Part shown: one piece after another, positions 12,233 through 23,319 of the stretch
Position numbering within the stretch: position 1 is the first letter of the stretch
Layout: the number at the start of each line of letters is the position of its first letter
NCBI GenBank assembly: GCA_003550325.1
Contig: QKWP01001109.1
Location: 1-64,000, forward strand
Direction: 5' to 3'
DNA: 64,000 nt
Source: Gigaspora rosea
Taxonomy: Eukaryota > Glomeromycota > Glomeromycetes > Diversisporales > Gigasporaceae
Position numbers and translations under genes: made by a program
Notes under the pieces: model-generated
Told to the model about the DNA's origin: nothing
The model's input: only the letters and a program-made list of their open reading frames with translations
Database searches by the model: none

Positions 12233-12646
12233 TATAGTGCAAGACACTTAAAGACTATATTTTCGTAAATTGTCCCATTTTCAAAAATTTCATATTGAAA
12301 TTTGATATTTTTTTGATTTCTTGTATTCTAATTGGTCAAAAATTAATTAATAAAAAATATTTTAAAAATAATTTTAAAAATAATTTTAAAATTAGCCAAT
12401 AACAAGAAGCCAAAACATGTAACTTGTCTCATTTTTGGTTAAATTTCTACGTATCATATGAAAATACTATATTTTTAAAGCTATATATTTTGAAAATTTA
12501 TTAAAACTTTTTAAAAAATAAGGCCATTAAGTTGTAATAAATTGATTTAGCTATAAAATAGTGGCTTCCTTTTTTAAAATATCTTGTTTAGATCATAAGT
12601 TATTAGCTTTTAAAGTTTGTGTAGTCTTTAAGTGTCGCGCACTGTA
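12233..12646. mobile_element. TA-flanked inverted-repeat element
   Basis: Left end tagtgcaagacacttaaaga and right end tctttaagtgtcgcgcactgta are reverse complements with a few mismatches, bounded by TA. This fits a non-autonomous Tc1/mariner- or pogo-type element of about 410 bp. The interior has tttaaaaataa repeats and no ORF. Confidence 0.6.
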
Positions 12647-13422
12647 GCAGAAGCTCAAAAATATTGAAGACAAAGCAATACAGATAAATTTTCAAATTAA
12701 TATTTCACTATCATATGGAGGTATTACGAAATTTTATTTAATTCTAATAAATTTATTTCACAATTTTATCTTTTTATTTTTTTACAGTAAATAGTATAAA
12801 TAATTATAATTTAATATGGACAGATTTAAATAATTAGCTATTTTCTGGGGTTTGAAATATATCTAATAATGTCAACAAGTTTCTAAATTATAATTATAAG
12901 CTTAATATTAGACAGTCTGTTGAATGTAATTTGTCATATATCTGAATATAAACAATTACTAATTATTCCATTTCTAACTAATAATTTTCTAATTAATTTA
13001 TTACTAATAATAAATTCGAATTGAATATCAAATATTAATGTAGCATTTATAATATTTGATTTATACAATTATATGAGATTGTTAAAAAATACTTTATTAT
13101 AAGTATACATTAACATCCTATATAGAAAGGTTAAAGTAATATAAATGTATCTAATGCAAATGGTATAGCAATAATTAGAACATTAAATTTTTACTTAGAG
13201 ACTCTAAATGATACTTCTGTTTTTTTAAAAAAATTCAAAATTCCAAAATCTATATTGCTATTAATTGTACTTACATTTTTTTAACAATTTTGATAAAAAA
13301 TTGATGAAAGTAAAACCGATAATAAATAACAAAACTACTAATATTATTTTTTTTTTACAATGCTACAATTTAACAAATTAGTCTATAATTCATAGTTGAT
13401 ATAGACTAGTCAATGGTCAAGC
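12647..13422. other. AT-rich, no gene seen
   Basis: No open frame, domain or clear repeat could be supported. Confidence 0.4.
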
Positions 13423-14802
13423 TTAAGGGTAGAGTATATATAAATCATTTTTCATATAACATGCATGGCAAATCAAGACCTTATATAGATAATAAAAATA
13501 TGCCACTAGTAAAAGTTTTCAGAAATACAACTAATTTTCGCCAAATTTTTGTGGCACATAGATTATAACCTTTTATTTATAGTAGTAAAATTTTTAAAAG
13601 CTATATTATTTTAAAAAAAATATACTTATATATACTATTAAATTTGCCACAGTGACCCCAAATTTGCCACAGTGACCCTGGTCATACAAACCAAAAAAAG
13701 CAAGAGTACTATGTTTCCAGAACAAATAGTTGCCCAATCAGATTTAAGAAAAAACTAAAGACGTTTGATACCTGATACAGTCAAACCTCTCTAAGTATAT
13801 AAGAACTGCACTTTAATAGCATGCATTTAGAGAATAATAAGAAAAAGTGGTCAAGTATATACAGTCAAACCTCTCTAAGTGTACCCTCTATAAGTACACA
13901 TGTTCTGGATCAAATATATACTTGACCTCTATAAATGCACTTTTTTTTAATATTCTCTTAATGCATGTTGTTAAAGTATAGTTCCAAGGACGTGCACTTT
14001 GAGAGGTGTATGACCTGCAAGAATTCTAGACCTTTCTATAAATGCATATTATAAAAACCTTCCTGAAGAAAAAAAAGCTTTTTCAAGGTACTAGTAGAGG
14101 CACTTTGCAAATACCATGCTAACGTCTTTTAATTATTGGGCATTAACTTGGATCAGAAGGAGAGAAAGCTTTCTAGGTACTCTTTGCAGGACCACATGAA
14201 CTTCTTGAGCTTCCTGAGGAAGAACATTAGTAGACGCACTTTGCTAAGTATTATAAATTTATTATACTATTTTCTTATCAGGCTCATGTTGGACTTGTTA
14301 GTTTACGGTTTGAATGATGCTGAAGTTATTTAATATTTTACTAGGGGGTTTTATAATTAACAAATAAGTGACAAATTTTGAAAATAAGTAGGATTTTTTA
14401 AATAGAATTTTTACTATGTTGAATTATAAATCGGATAAACGCGATTCAAATATTAGTATTCGTTCGTCATTTTATAATATTGGGCAATGCTAAAGTAGTT
14501 TTATATTATTATATTTGAATTTTATAAGCAAGAGTTCGTTTACAATAAAGTTTTTATTTTAATAAATAATAAATATTATTACTACTGTATAATATGTCTT
14601 CTTAATAACATTAATATTATAAATAGGCCTATACCGTAATAAATATTAATTCCTTTTGAAAAAAAAATTTAAATATTAATTATAGGTTATGGGTCATAGA
14701 ATATTCTAGGGTATTCGATTTCTGCGTTTATCACAATGTTACACAAAAAAAGTTTACCATGCATATCATATGAAAATGATCTAGGTATACTCTACCCTTA
14801 AC
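13423..14802. mobile_element. TTAA-bounded element (family T), copy 2
   Basis: Starts ttaagggtagagtatata and ends tatactctacccttaa. The inverted repeats extend about 45 bp (including catgcatgg / ccatgcat). It shares its ends with 10844-11238. It contains a tandem pair of aaatttgccacagtgaccc (about 13640-13680) and a nested element (13776-14010). An open frame at 14136-14333 has no recognisable homology. Confidence 0.65.
13776..14010. mobile_element. tacagtcaaacctctctaag element, doubled end
   Basis: The terminus tacagtcaaacctctctaag occurs at 13776 and again at 13860. The segment between is largely the reverse complement of 13910-13990 (atacttgacc ... aatgcatg). The right end is gagaggtgtatga. 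The ends resemble pogo/Tigger-type TIRs (CAGTCAxACCTCxxT, TA target). It may be two nested or rearranged copies. Confidence 0.55.
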
Positions 14803-14834
14803 TAGACAAATTTAATCAAATGCTGTATATACAG

Positions 14835-15419
14835 TGACAACCCTAACAATCGGCGGGTCTATTGATGAATCACGAGGTTGATCTATATAACCGTCAAGGG
14901 TTGATTTAGGTCGAAATAGGCGTGTTAGATTTGGCTAAGTGGTTAGGCAGAGTTGCGGGATAGTTTATGCAAAATACTGGGGTTTATAGTAGGACAACGA
15001 ATGTATAGATTTTTTATTATGTATTGGGTTATATGTACTTTTATTATTTTTAATAAAGACAAGTTTTTGAGTCATATATAGTATGTATGTATGTTTTATT
15101 AAAGTAAAGTGGGAATTGAATATCATTCCCCAAGGGCCAAACGGCCTTTATTTATAATTATTAAACTGTTGCAGGAATTAACTCTATTACTAGTATACCT
15201 GTAATCACTCTAATTATCAATATATCATTCATCAGCATTATTATTATGATTCATTATTTTACCCTAATACGCCAATTCCTCTCAATATTCCTGATCAAGA
15301 ATATCAGGGAAATCTAGCCAATCGTGGAAATCGTGAAAATCGGGCTGGCAAGCCTAAATTTAGAAATACCCGGAATTATGTAGACACGTGCCTGCTCGGG
15401 TCATGTTTCCGGTCTCACA
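14835..15419 (-). repeat. 3' LTR of the gypsy element
   Basis: 585 bp, TG...CA ended on the coding strand. About 28 differences from the other LTR can be counted by eye, nearly all transitions, plus a 1-bp indel (about 95% identity), so the insertion is not recent. Contains an aataaag word that could be polyadenylation-related. Confidence 0.93.
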
Positions 15420-15423
15420 TTTC

Positions 15424-15843
15424 TCACCCACTTAGGTGGGAGTTCCACGAACCATCATCAACCAACTTCTTTAAATCATCTGTGGTCATTCTGTGAAAGT
15501 CAGCGAATTTCACCTTCTGGTTTCGATAGATTTGATCCACACCGAACTTACTAAATACATCGAAGATGCGAACTGAGGTAGCATAATAATACGCCGAAGT
15601 AAGTTTTCGTGCAGAAAATAATTGTTCCAGAGTGGCGGCGGCGTAAAGTAACCCCAGATGGTACCCATGACCCAATACATGAATCCTATGCTTGTATCGC
15701 ATAGCTTGTTTCATACAAGCATAGGTTGATTGTATCCGTGTTGGTAGATCATCCGTAGCGGAGTATTGTAAGGTCACAGGGTTTATGGTAGTAGGTTCTA
15801 GGTTGGTGATGTTTTCGAGTAATTCCGTATAGGAGATCGGCAT
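15424..15843 (-). CDS. Accessory ORF of unknown function, gypsy 3' end
   Basis: An uninterrupted 139-codon frame between the integrase and the 3' LTR, ending 4 bp before the LTR. I do not recognise the protein. It has no signal peptide or membrane span, so it is not envelope-like. Visible features are a central basic/His patch (MRYKHRIHVLGHGYH, about residues 48-62), an alanine-rich helix-like stretch (LLYAAATLEQLFSA) and a charged C-terminus (FHRMTTDDLKKLVDD). It is the only long ORF of the element without a break, although every enzyme domain is broken. The ATG at 15843 is followed at once by hydrophilic sequence. It could be an extra retrotransposon protein, a chromatin-targeting domain or a captured fragment. 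Confidence 0.6.
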   Translation of the reverse strand: MPISYTELLENITNLEPTTINPVTLQYSATDDLPTRIQSTYACMKQAMRYKHRIHVLGHGYHLGLLYAAATLEQLFSARKLTSAYYYATSVRIFDVFSKFGVDQIYRNQKVKFADFHRMTTDDLKKLVDDGSWNSHLSG

Positions 15844-16352
15844 TTTGAATCGACCTTAGCTCTTTTTCTTACGTTTTTGGTCGCTATTTATTGCATTTAG
15901 TCGTCGATTTTTTTTTTTTTTTTATTCTTCACACGTTCTCGTTTTAGTTCTTGGCTTCCTATTTTCCCATTTTCTTTCCAAGGATACTAGTTTTTTTTTT
16001 TTTTTTTAAACCCAATTTTAATCAACCTAGTTCGTAGCTGTCTCGTGGTATTTCTTCAACAATCGCAAGTTAATCAGTGCTACTAAAACTTCCCCACATA
16101 GTGTGCGTAATTTATATACCTCATTATGCAGTTTGTCATGCACGTAGTAGGGACCCTTCCATTTTGGTTCTAGTTTCCCGCTCCTATGACCATCACCTGC
16201 AGCATTGTATAATAATACTTTATCTCCGATGAATAAATCTGGATATGATCTAATTTTCTCATCAAACTTTTATTTCCTCTTTCGTTGAACANTACTTCAT
16301 TTTGAACCCTGGGTAAATGTTCGAGTAGGGTTGCCGTTCTTTCCATTATTGT

Positions 16353-17187
16353 TTATAACTCTCTCACTCCTTTTGGTTGAATAGGTTGTCGAGCTTCACG
16401 GCCGTGCATGAGGTAAAACGGCGTAAATTTTGTGACTGAATGCTTGGAGGTTCGGTACGCAAATAGTATTGCTAGGATTACCAAGTCCCACTCGGTAATA
16501 TATTTTATTGACTTGGCTATTGCTTCACATAGTGTCTTGTTGAACCTTTCAACTAACCCGTTAGTTTGAGGGTGATATGGGGTGGATTTTAGATGTCGAA
16601 TTCGAAACTTTTCTAACAACTCGTCCACTAGGCGGTTCAAAAAATGTCGACCTCGGTCTGATAGTATCTTCTCTGGGCACCCGTGGCGGCATATAATGTC
16701 ATTAAAAATGAAATCAGCTACGGTATGGGCGTCAGCTGCTTCAATAGCTCGTGCTTCTGGCCACTTTGTCATATAGTCAGTGGCAACGACAATATAGCAG
16801 TGGTTACGTGGAGTAATAGGTAGGGGCCCACTATGTCGATTCCGACCTGGTGAAAGGTGCAGTTACAGGTATAGGATATAAGGGTCCCTTGTGTTTGTTC
16901 TTGCCCTGCTTTTGGTATTGGTCACAGGTCTTGACGTAGTTGCTAATATCTTCAAATTGATAGGGTCAGTAATAGATTTCTCGTATCTTTTCGAACATCC
17001 TATAGTTGCCTCCCAGGGAGTGCGTATAGGTTAGGAACAGTATAGGTTCCACTTCTGATTTTTGAGCGACTCTAATCAATTTCTCTGGGTTTCGTCTTTC
17101 CGGTATATATATGATCCCTCCCTTGACCACTAGTCCCTTACTCTTTTGTATGATTTTCTTTTGCTCCGAGGTGTCCAGTCTTGGCAA
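16353..17187 (-). pseudogene. Retrotransposon integrase (zinc region + DDE core)
   Basis: Zinc-binding part (17187-16920): the family's HHCC residues are damaged, with HSLGGNY where a second His is expected, a stop after REIYY and CDQY where CDQC is expected. Core: GIDIVGP (first Asp, around 16830, with a frame change on either side), LSDRGRHF (second Asp) and HPQTNGLVERFNKTL (Glu) give the DDE triad. The longest open piece is 16353-16772, starting at MTKWPEARAIEAAD. One base is undetermined at 16292. It would have catalysed cDNA insertion; it cannot be translated as one protein here. Confidence 0.9.
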
Positions 17188-17818
17188 GAGATATTAGTGC
17201 AGTATGTACTTCTTTAATCAGTCATATAGACTTTCTTCCATCATAGTTTCGAATTTCAGACGTGAGGTAGTATTGATTCTTCTTTTTCTCTCTGTCCAGG
17301 AGACCGACAACCTGGGCTGGATTGGGTTTATAGTTAGATTTTGGGTGCGTCGAGGTCTTCCTTGGGTAAGTATTTCTGGTCGTGGATTTTTGACCTATGG
17401 TTGTTTATATTTATTATTTTTGAATTATTTCAGATAGAGCTCCACTACTCACTCCACCTCATCCTAACTGTCCTTGTTGTATTAGGCCTTTATACATTTT
17501 TTTTTTTTTTTTTACTAATTATTTATTTTTTTAATTTTTCGTTATCATCCCATTCCGCTTCTCCTGTTAGGTCTTCCGGTACTTCTTCGTATTTGGGTCT
17601 CAAGGCTTCTTCGACCACCATGCATCCTATGCCTCCTTCTTGCTGCAGTTCCTCCAGGTCAGCGTTAGGTCTGTCACCTCCGGACTCCCAGTCATTACCG
17701 TACTAGTTATATCCCACACCAGACTCCATTACCACGTCTATAATTAGGTCTTGGTACTCCATCCTCCTAGCGAACTCTTTATCAAGAATGGGCCTTCGAG
17801 TAACATTGCCTTGGTCTT

Positions 17819-18307
17819 CTATGGAATCGCTTTGAGTTGTGGTTGGATCTTGTGGCGCAGCACCGGCCTCCTGGGGTCGATTTCGTTAGGTGTAATAGCC
17901 AGGTACACTTTGACTTTCTCTTCTTCATACCACCCATTTCCTTTAGTAATACGGTCGGTGGTGGCAGTTAAGAATCTTTCTTCTGCTTCTATCTCCCAGT
18001 GGTCGTTTACCACATACATCTCTTCCAGGTCCATAACTTCGGAATTGGTGTTATGGAGTGCCCACATGGTGCCGGTACCAGGGTCAAGGTATAGATTTTT
18101 AATTCTTCGTGCTTCTACATAATAGTCTTGAATTAATTCCATATACTCCCGGTCATTTCGTCCGTGCTCGTCCCAGTAATACTCCTCCCGGTAGTACTCC
18201 TCCCAGTCTATTTTGTCATCAGAGGGGTCCTGCACAAGTTTCACGTATTCTCGTTCTTCGCTTTCTTGCTCTTCATCCCAATAATCTTCCTCCTCTTCTT
18301 CCTCCAT
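17819..18307 (-). CDS. Acidic Glu/Tyr-rich ORF between RNase H and integrase
   Basis: A 162-codon open frame beginning MEEEEEEDYWDEEQE, extremely rich in Glu, Asp and Tyr in its first 80 residues. A more ordinary segment follows (MYVVNDHWEIEAEERFL, KVKVYLAITPNEIDPRRP). It lies on the coding strand inside pol, after the RNase H region and before the integrase zinc region. It may be a pol spacer domain rather than a free protein; the ATG could be internal. I recognise no domain. Similar low-complexity acidic pol inserts would be worth looking for in related elements. Confidence 0.5.
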   Translation of the reverse strand: MEEEEEEDYWDEEQESEEREYVKLVQDPSDDKIDWEEYYREEYYWDEHGRNDREYMELIQDYYVEARRIKNLYLDPGTGTMWALHNTNSEVMDLEEMYVVNDHWEIEAEERFLTATTDRITKGNGWYEEEKVKVYLAITPNEIDPRRPVLRHKIQPQLKAIP

Positions 18308-18599
18308 CTTCCACCAGGCCTTACCGGCGGGCAGGTTGGAATTACGGGGGTATCATCTATTGTTACTTTCTTCCTCGGGGTCGTCATACTCGTCCCATTC
18401 ACTTTTTGGCTCATTTGGGTCACCCAACCGGTACACTTCTACCACGTGACCATTTATCTGGGGTGGTTAACCTTCGGTTTCTTTATAGTCGACAAAAGCC
18501 TCGAGCCATTCCCGGTAAGTTCCACCGTCTTTTACGTGGTTGTCTTTTTTTGTGTTGTTTCTTCTTTTTCACCACCTGTTTCTGGTCTTCTCGAAAGGG

Positions 18600-19123
18600 C
18601 GTCAGCATTACTATGGGTCCTCCCGGGCGATGTTCGATCAAGTAGTTGTAAGGTTGTAACCGGAGGATCTATCGAGCTCTTCTGCCTTTCAACTTGGAAG
18701 TCTGTAGCCATTTTAGCGCAAGTGATCTGTCACTACCACAAACTGTTTAAACCCAAAGTAGTGATGGTAGTGCTCGATGGCTCAAATTACCGCGAGGCAC
18801 TCCTACTCGGTGGTGGAATAGTTTCTTTCGGCTCATGTTAGATTCTGACTTGTATAGGAGATAACGTACTCCTTTTTGTTTTCACCCTTTTGGGTCAAGA
18901 CTGCACCTAATCCGGTGCCTGATGCATCGGTATGGAGGTAGAAGGTCCAGTCGAAGTCAGGGTACTGGAGTATCGGAGTGGTGGTCAGGTGAGTCTTTAA
19001 AGCTTCAAAGGCGTTATTCTGTTCACGACTCCACTCATATCTTTCGTCCTTCTGTAGTAGCTTGTGCAGAAGTCTGGCTATAGAAGCGAACCCGTGAATA
19101 AACCTCTGGTAATAGGAAGCCAA
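18600..19123 (-). pseudogene. Retrotransposon RNase H / RT connection
   Basis: The open piece 18833-19123 runs from MASYYQRFIHGFASIARLLH (RT thumb/connection) to FYLHTDASGTGLGAVLTQ, whose Asp in TDAS is the first RNase H catalytic residue. Beyond 18833 the domain continues in other frames as AERNYSTTE, a stop, AIEHYHHYFGFKQFVVVTDH (second conserved Asp) and, near 18610, N-A-D-A-L-S-like sequence. Several stops and at least two frame changes make it inactive. Confidence 0.88.
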
Positions 19124-19199
19124 ACCTAGGAACGCCCTTAGCTGTCTGACAGTTCTTGGTACAGAAAAGTTCGAACTTTCTCTATTTTGGCTTTGTTGG

Positions 19200-19985
19200 G
19201 TTGGATTCCGCTCCGGCCAACCACGTGATCTAGGAAATGTATCTCTGTCTGGAAAAACTTACATTTCTCCATATTTATTTTTAACCCTGCTTCTTCTAAC
19301 TTCTTAAATATTTTTCGTAGGTGCTCCAGGTGTTCTGGGAATGTGTTTGAGTACGCATTGATATCGTTGATATATACTACAGCGAATTTTCACAGGTACT
19401 CGCCAAGACTTTGTCCATCAGCCTTTGGAAAGTGGCGGGGGCATTGCACAAACCAAACGGCATGACGTTAAATTTGAAAAGTCCTGCCTTGGTTATGAAA
19501 GCTGTCTTTTCCCGGTCATTCTCGTCCATCTTCATCTGCCAGTACCCGCTCTTTAGGTCCAGACTCGAAAACCATTTCGCATTCTGAAATTCTTAAAGTA
19601 AGTCGTCGATACAGGGGAGTGGGTAAGCGTCTTTTCTTGTCACGGCATTCAGCCTTTGATAATCTATGCATAACCTCAATTTTCCTCCTTTCTTAAGTAC
19701 GACTACAACAGGGGAAGCCCAGGGGCTATCAGACTGACGAATTAATCCCGTTTCTTCCATTTCCTTTAATTCTATTTCCACAAATTCTTTTTCACCTGGG
19801 GTGTGACGGTATGGGTACTGTTTCACGGGTTTAGCGTCTCCGGTATCGATACGGTGGGTTAGTACAGACGTTTCTCCCAATTCCTTTGTATCTTGGGCAA
19901 ATAAACCTTTCTCTTTGCAAAAGAGTTTTCTTGCCTGCTCCCTCTCGGTCTCGTTTAGGTCAGTTTCTTGAATAAACTCGCCCAA
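19200..19985 (-). pseudogene. Retrotransposon reverse transcriptase
   Basis: The open part (19593-19985) has [19 protein letters not shown], then [20 protein letters not shown] and [18 protein letters not shown], the classic Ty3/gypsy fingers/palm start. After a stop it continues with [13 protein letters not shown] (first catalytic Asp), [20 protein letters not shown] and, near 19380, [11 protein letters not shown] at the position of the Y-x-D-D box. The first Asp of YxDD is Asn here, so this copy is catalytically dead even apart from its frame breaks. Downstream thumb sequence is in several frames. Confidence 0.92.
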
Positions 19986-20239
19986 GTACTCATTGATGGT
20001 TCATCTCGAGGTTTCTTTGGCTTGGGTCAGGGCTCTTTCATTACGATCAAGTATATGGCGGGACTTCTTATATCTGCCCAAAGGTTGTCATACAGTCCCA
20101 TTTCTTCTGTAGCTGATTCTTCTGTATAGTAATACTCGATTTTATCCAATATTTCTTCCTCATAGGTGAATTCGTCAAAAGTATCACCACTGTCGCTTTC
20201 TTAGTTCACGTGCTCTGGTCCTGGGGCTCAGAGGTCATT

Positions 20240-20600
20240 GTTGCTAGTGTTCGAGATTGGTACCTCGATCGTGCGACCCTGGTGCTTTAGGTACAACCGC
20301 CGCTCATTGAAATGTAATCGGGCTTGGGCCCTTAGGAACCAATCATTCCTAGTAACAGGGTTTCGTCTGATGATTCAATGATTTGAAAGGTACTAGGTAT
20401 TAGAGCGTCCTGGATTACGATCCCCACGTTGGTAATTCTACCTAGAGCCCAGGTCTTTGTCCCATTTGCGGTGACTACGACAGTTGAGGATTTTTCTTGA
20501 ATCTTTAACCCCAATTTGTCCAGTAGCTTCTTTGTCATAATACTAACGGCGGCTCTGAAGTCCAATGCTGCTATTACGGGTTACCTCTAATTCATATGTA
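20240..20600 (-). pseudogene. Retrotransposon aspartic protease
   Basis: A retropepsin-like segment: AALDFRAAVSIMTKK (active-site region; DFRA where D-S/T-G-A is usual), LGRITNVGIVIQDALIPSTF, and SSDETLLLGM where the family has I/LLGxDW. A one-base deletion right after LLLGM shifts the frame; the expected continuation (WFLRAQARLHFNERRL) is in the next frame. Lies between gag and RT as expected. Confidence 0.8.
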
Positions 20601-20637
20601 GCACTGTGCTGGGTGGTGCGTTTTGCTTCCGCTAGGC

Positions 20638-22031
20638 TTAGTGGAATAGCCTCTTGACAGTCATTTCTTGAGTCAGGGGTAGGGGCCGGCATGGTATTTT
20701 AGCTAAGTTTCGGTGTTGGTTTGGATAATGAAGCATCTGACCAATGGTTGCGCTGGCTGGTAAGTTTAGTATATCATCAGCCACATTGTAAGGGGTCAGA
20801 TGATCAATAATAGATGGATCTCTTTTTCTCCTAGGTTTCCTTGCCGGGCCATACACATCCTCCATTACGTCAGGTTCTCCTTCTAGATTGGGTAGAGGTG
20901 GAATGTCCTCTCTCTTTCGGGCCTTTAGCCGGTTTTCCCAAGTTCCCCGGGGTGGGCTTGACTTCTCTTCTCCCAATTACCGTTAACTGGATAAGGTTGA
21001 TGACATTTTTCGGCCAGGGCATATACTTCGTCTTCAATCTAGCCTTCTTGATGGTCATCATATGGATCGACTCACCCCACGTAGTTGGTGCTTTGACGTT
21101 CTTCGGGGTTCCTTTTATGCTTACTTTCTGATAAACAATTACGGGCAATATGACCTAATTCTCCACATTTAAAGCAGGTGATGTCTCTTCTGGGTTCCTT
21201 AACCCCGTCTTTCTGTGACTCTTCTGATCGGTAGTTCCTATGTCTTTTTCTGTTACGTGTACCCCGGCATCGATCGTTGTCATAGGAGGGTGCCTTGGGC
21301 CGGTTCGGGATCGATGTGGCGTAGATTAGAGCGATTTGCTCTATTTTTTGTGATAAGTTTCCTAGCTCTTCCTCAACCTTTCTCTGATGACTTTTATTGG
21401 AGGTTTGTTTGCTGTAATATTTACCAGCTTCTGCTTTTCTTGCCTTAGTAATAGCTTCGTCTAGGTCCTTCGGTTCGGCCAGTTACAAAGGTGGCTGCTT
21501 TTCTTTGGAGTCCAGATAAAAACATTTGTGTGATGTAGGGGTCAGGTATCTCATCATCCGGGTCGACCCGTTTTAACAATTTCTTGAACTTGGTAGCGTA
21601 TGTATCGACTTTCTCATGTTTCTGTTGCTTGAGTTCTTGAAGCTCGATTTGACACCCATGTCGTCGCTCGGGGGTTGCGAAAAAGTTGATAAACTTGTGG
21701 TAGAAACTGGATTCTTCCTCTTTATCATTTTTCCATTGGGTTAAGTCATCTCTTTTTCCTTTGTACCAATCTGTGGCGAGGTCCCTCAAATGCCGAAGGC
21801 AATCTTTAGCATCCTTCTTTCCGTCTAATTATTCGCGGCTGTGGCTCTTTCGAATATTTCCAACCATTCTATTGGGTCCTCATCATCACTTCTGTGGAAG
21901 GGATCAACCTTCACATGTGTTAACTCTCTCTTATCTTCCAGGTTTTTCTTAGTATTGGCGATTGTATTGGCGACTTCGGCGAAAAAGGTGGTCAAACCTT
22001 CTAGCAGCTCTCTTAACTGGTCCTTGTTCAT
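20638..22031 (-). pseudogene. Retrotransposon gag with CCHC zinc knuckle
   Basis: It starts at MNKDQLRELLEGLTTFF (22031), just inside the 5' LTR and primer site. It runs in pieces through FHRSDDEDPIEWLEIFERA and MRDLATDWYKGKRDDLTQWK with a typical capsid helix region (21445-21789). A perfect nucleocapsid knuckle C-x2-C-x4-H-x4-C (CFKCGELGHIARNC) is encoded at 21135-21176. A stop and frame changes separate the pieces. Downstream of the knuckle, basic Pro-rich sequence leads into protease. Confidence 0.9.
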
Positions 22032-22170
22032 CTTCTTCCAGGTGTATCCTTTTTATGTATTATTTCTGGGTTTTTATTGCAACCAATTTCTAACCTACTA
22101 ATTCGAAGTTTTCTTGTATTAGTGGTTATCGGTGTTTGTAAATTTTCGTATTTTACAGTCACCACCAAAA

Positions 22171-22754
22171 TAACAACCCTAACAATCGGCGGGTCTATCG
22201 GTGAATCACGAGGTTGATCTGTATAACCGTCAAGGGGTTGATTTAGGTCGAAATAGACTTGTTAGATTTGGCTAAGTGGTTAGGCAGAGTTGCGGGATAG
22301 TTTATGCAAAATACTGGGGTTTATAGTAGGACAACGAATGTATAGGTTTTTATTATGTATCGGGTTATATGTACTTTTATTATTTTTAATAAAGACAAGT
22401 TTTTGAGTCGTATATAGTGTGTATGTATGTTTTATTAAAGCAAAGTGGGAATTGAATATCGTTCCCCAAGGGCCAAACGGCCTTTATTTATAATTATTAA
22501 ACTGTTGTAGGAATTAACTCTATTACTAGTATACCCGTAATCACTCTAATTATCAATATATCATTCATCAGCATTATTATTATGATTCATCATTTTACCC
22601 TAATACGTCAATTCCTCTCAATATTCCTGATCGAGAATATCAGGGAAATCTAGCCGATCGTGGAAATCGTGGAATCGGGCCAGCAAGCCTAAATTTAGAA
22701 ACACCTGGAATCATGTGGACACGTGCCTGCTTGGGTCACATTTCCGGTCTCACA
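22171..22754 (-). repeat. 5' LTR of the gypsy element
   Basis: 584 bp, partner of 14835-15419. On the coding strand it starts TGTGAGACCGG at 22754. The terminal TG/CA is mutated at the inner end (TTA instead of TCA), a single transition. Confidence 0.93.
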
Positions 22755-22759
22755 ACAGT

Positions 22760-23319
22760 ATGTATTTATTTATTAATAAAGTTATTTATTATATATTCTA
22801 GACTACTTGATCAATTTGGTTTAGCAAATTTTGTTGAAACCAGTGATTTGACCAGCCCTGTCAATAATGTTAACGTTAATTTTCTATTTGCATTTCCTTA
22901 TCTACTCAATTCCCTGTTTTTTTTTTTATTGTGTTTACCTGACATTATTTAAAGATGAATTAACTAACGGAAAAAACTGATGATGATGCTAATAGGATAT
23001 CGATAGCTTTCATTTAACAAATAAAATAATTTTTGATATATAAACTTAAGTCATGTAAATAATTTATAGTTTTATGTGTGTCTATGCTTATACTACCAAT
23101 ATTTCAATCACTCAAATTTACAATAGCGTTTAAAATAATATAGCTATCAATTCAAACACAACGCACAAGTTTAATATAGCTTAATTTACATTATATAAGT
23201 ATTTTGCTTATCAAATATATTATTATGAAGTTTTTAAACATCAGATACTTAACATAAATTAGAATGAAATGTTAGTTTTGCTTTTTGCAAAATGAAATCT
23301 GTAAATATATAAATTAATT
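22760..23319. other. Intergenic, no gene seen
   Basis: Flank of the retrotransposon insertion, then the 3' side of the minus-strand kinase gene. No domain was recognised in any frame. Confidence 0.4.

Larger units (their letters stand above)
14835..22754 (-). mobile_element. Full-length Ty3/gypsy LTR retrotransposon (decayed)
   Basis: 7.9 kb, coding on the minus strand. LTRs are at 22171-22754 (5') and 14835-15419 (3'). They begin TGTGAGACC and end in TTGTCA/TTGTTA on the coding strand. The 4-bp sequence acag flanks both outer edges (14831-14834, 22755-22758); a 5-bp reading (acagt) is also possible. A candidate primer-binding site TGGTGGTGACTG follows the 5' LTR (about 22167 downward). Internal order is gag with zinc knuckle, protease, RT, RNase H, acidic ORF, integrase zinc region, integrase core, accessory ORF. 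This PR-RT-RH-IN order is Ty3/gypsy. Frameshifts and stops break every enzyme, so the copy is non-autonomous. Confidence 0.95.

Noticed and set aside
18109-18841. Two overlapping plus-strand frames of 178 and 225 codons
   Set aside because: Antisense to retrotransposon pol; the hydrophobic composition reflects the acidic and Lys-rich coding strand. No domain.
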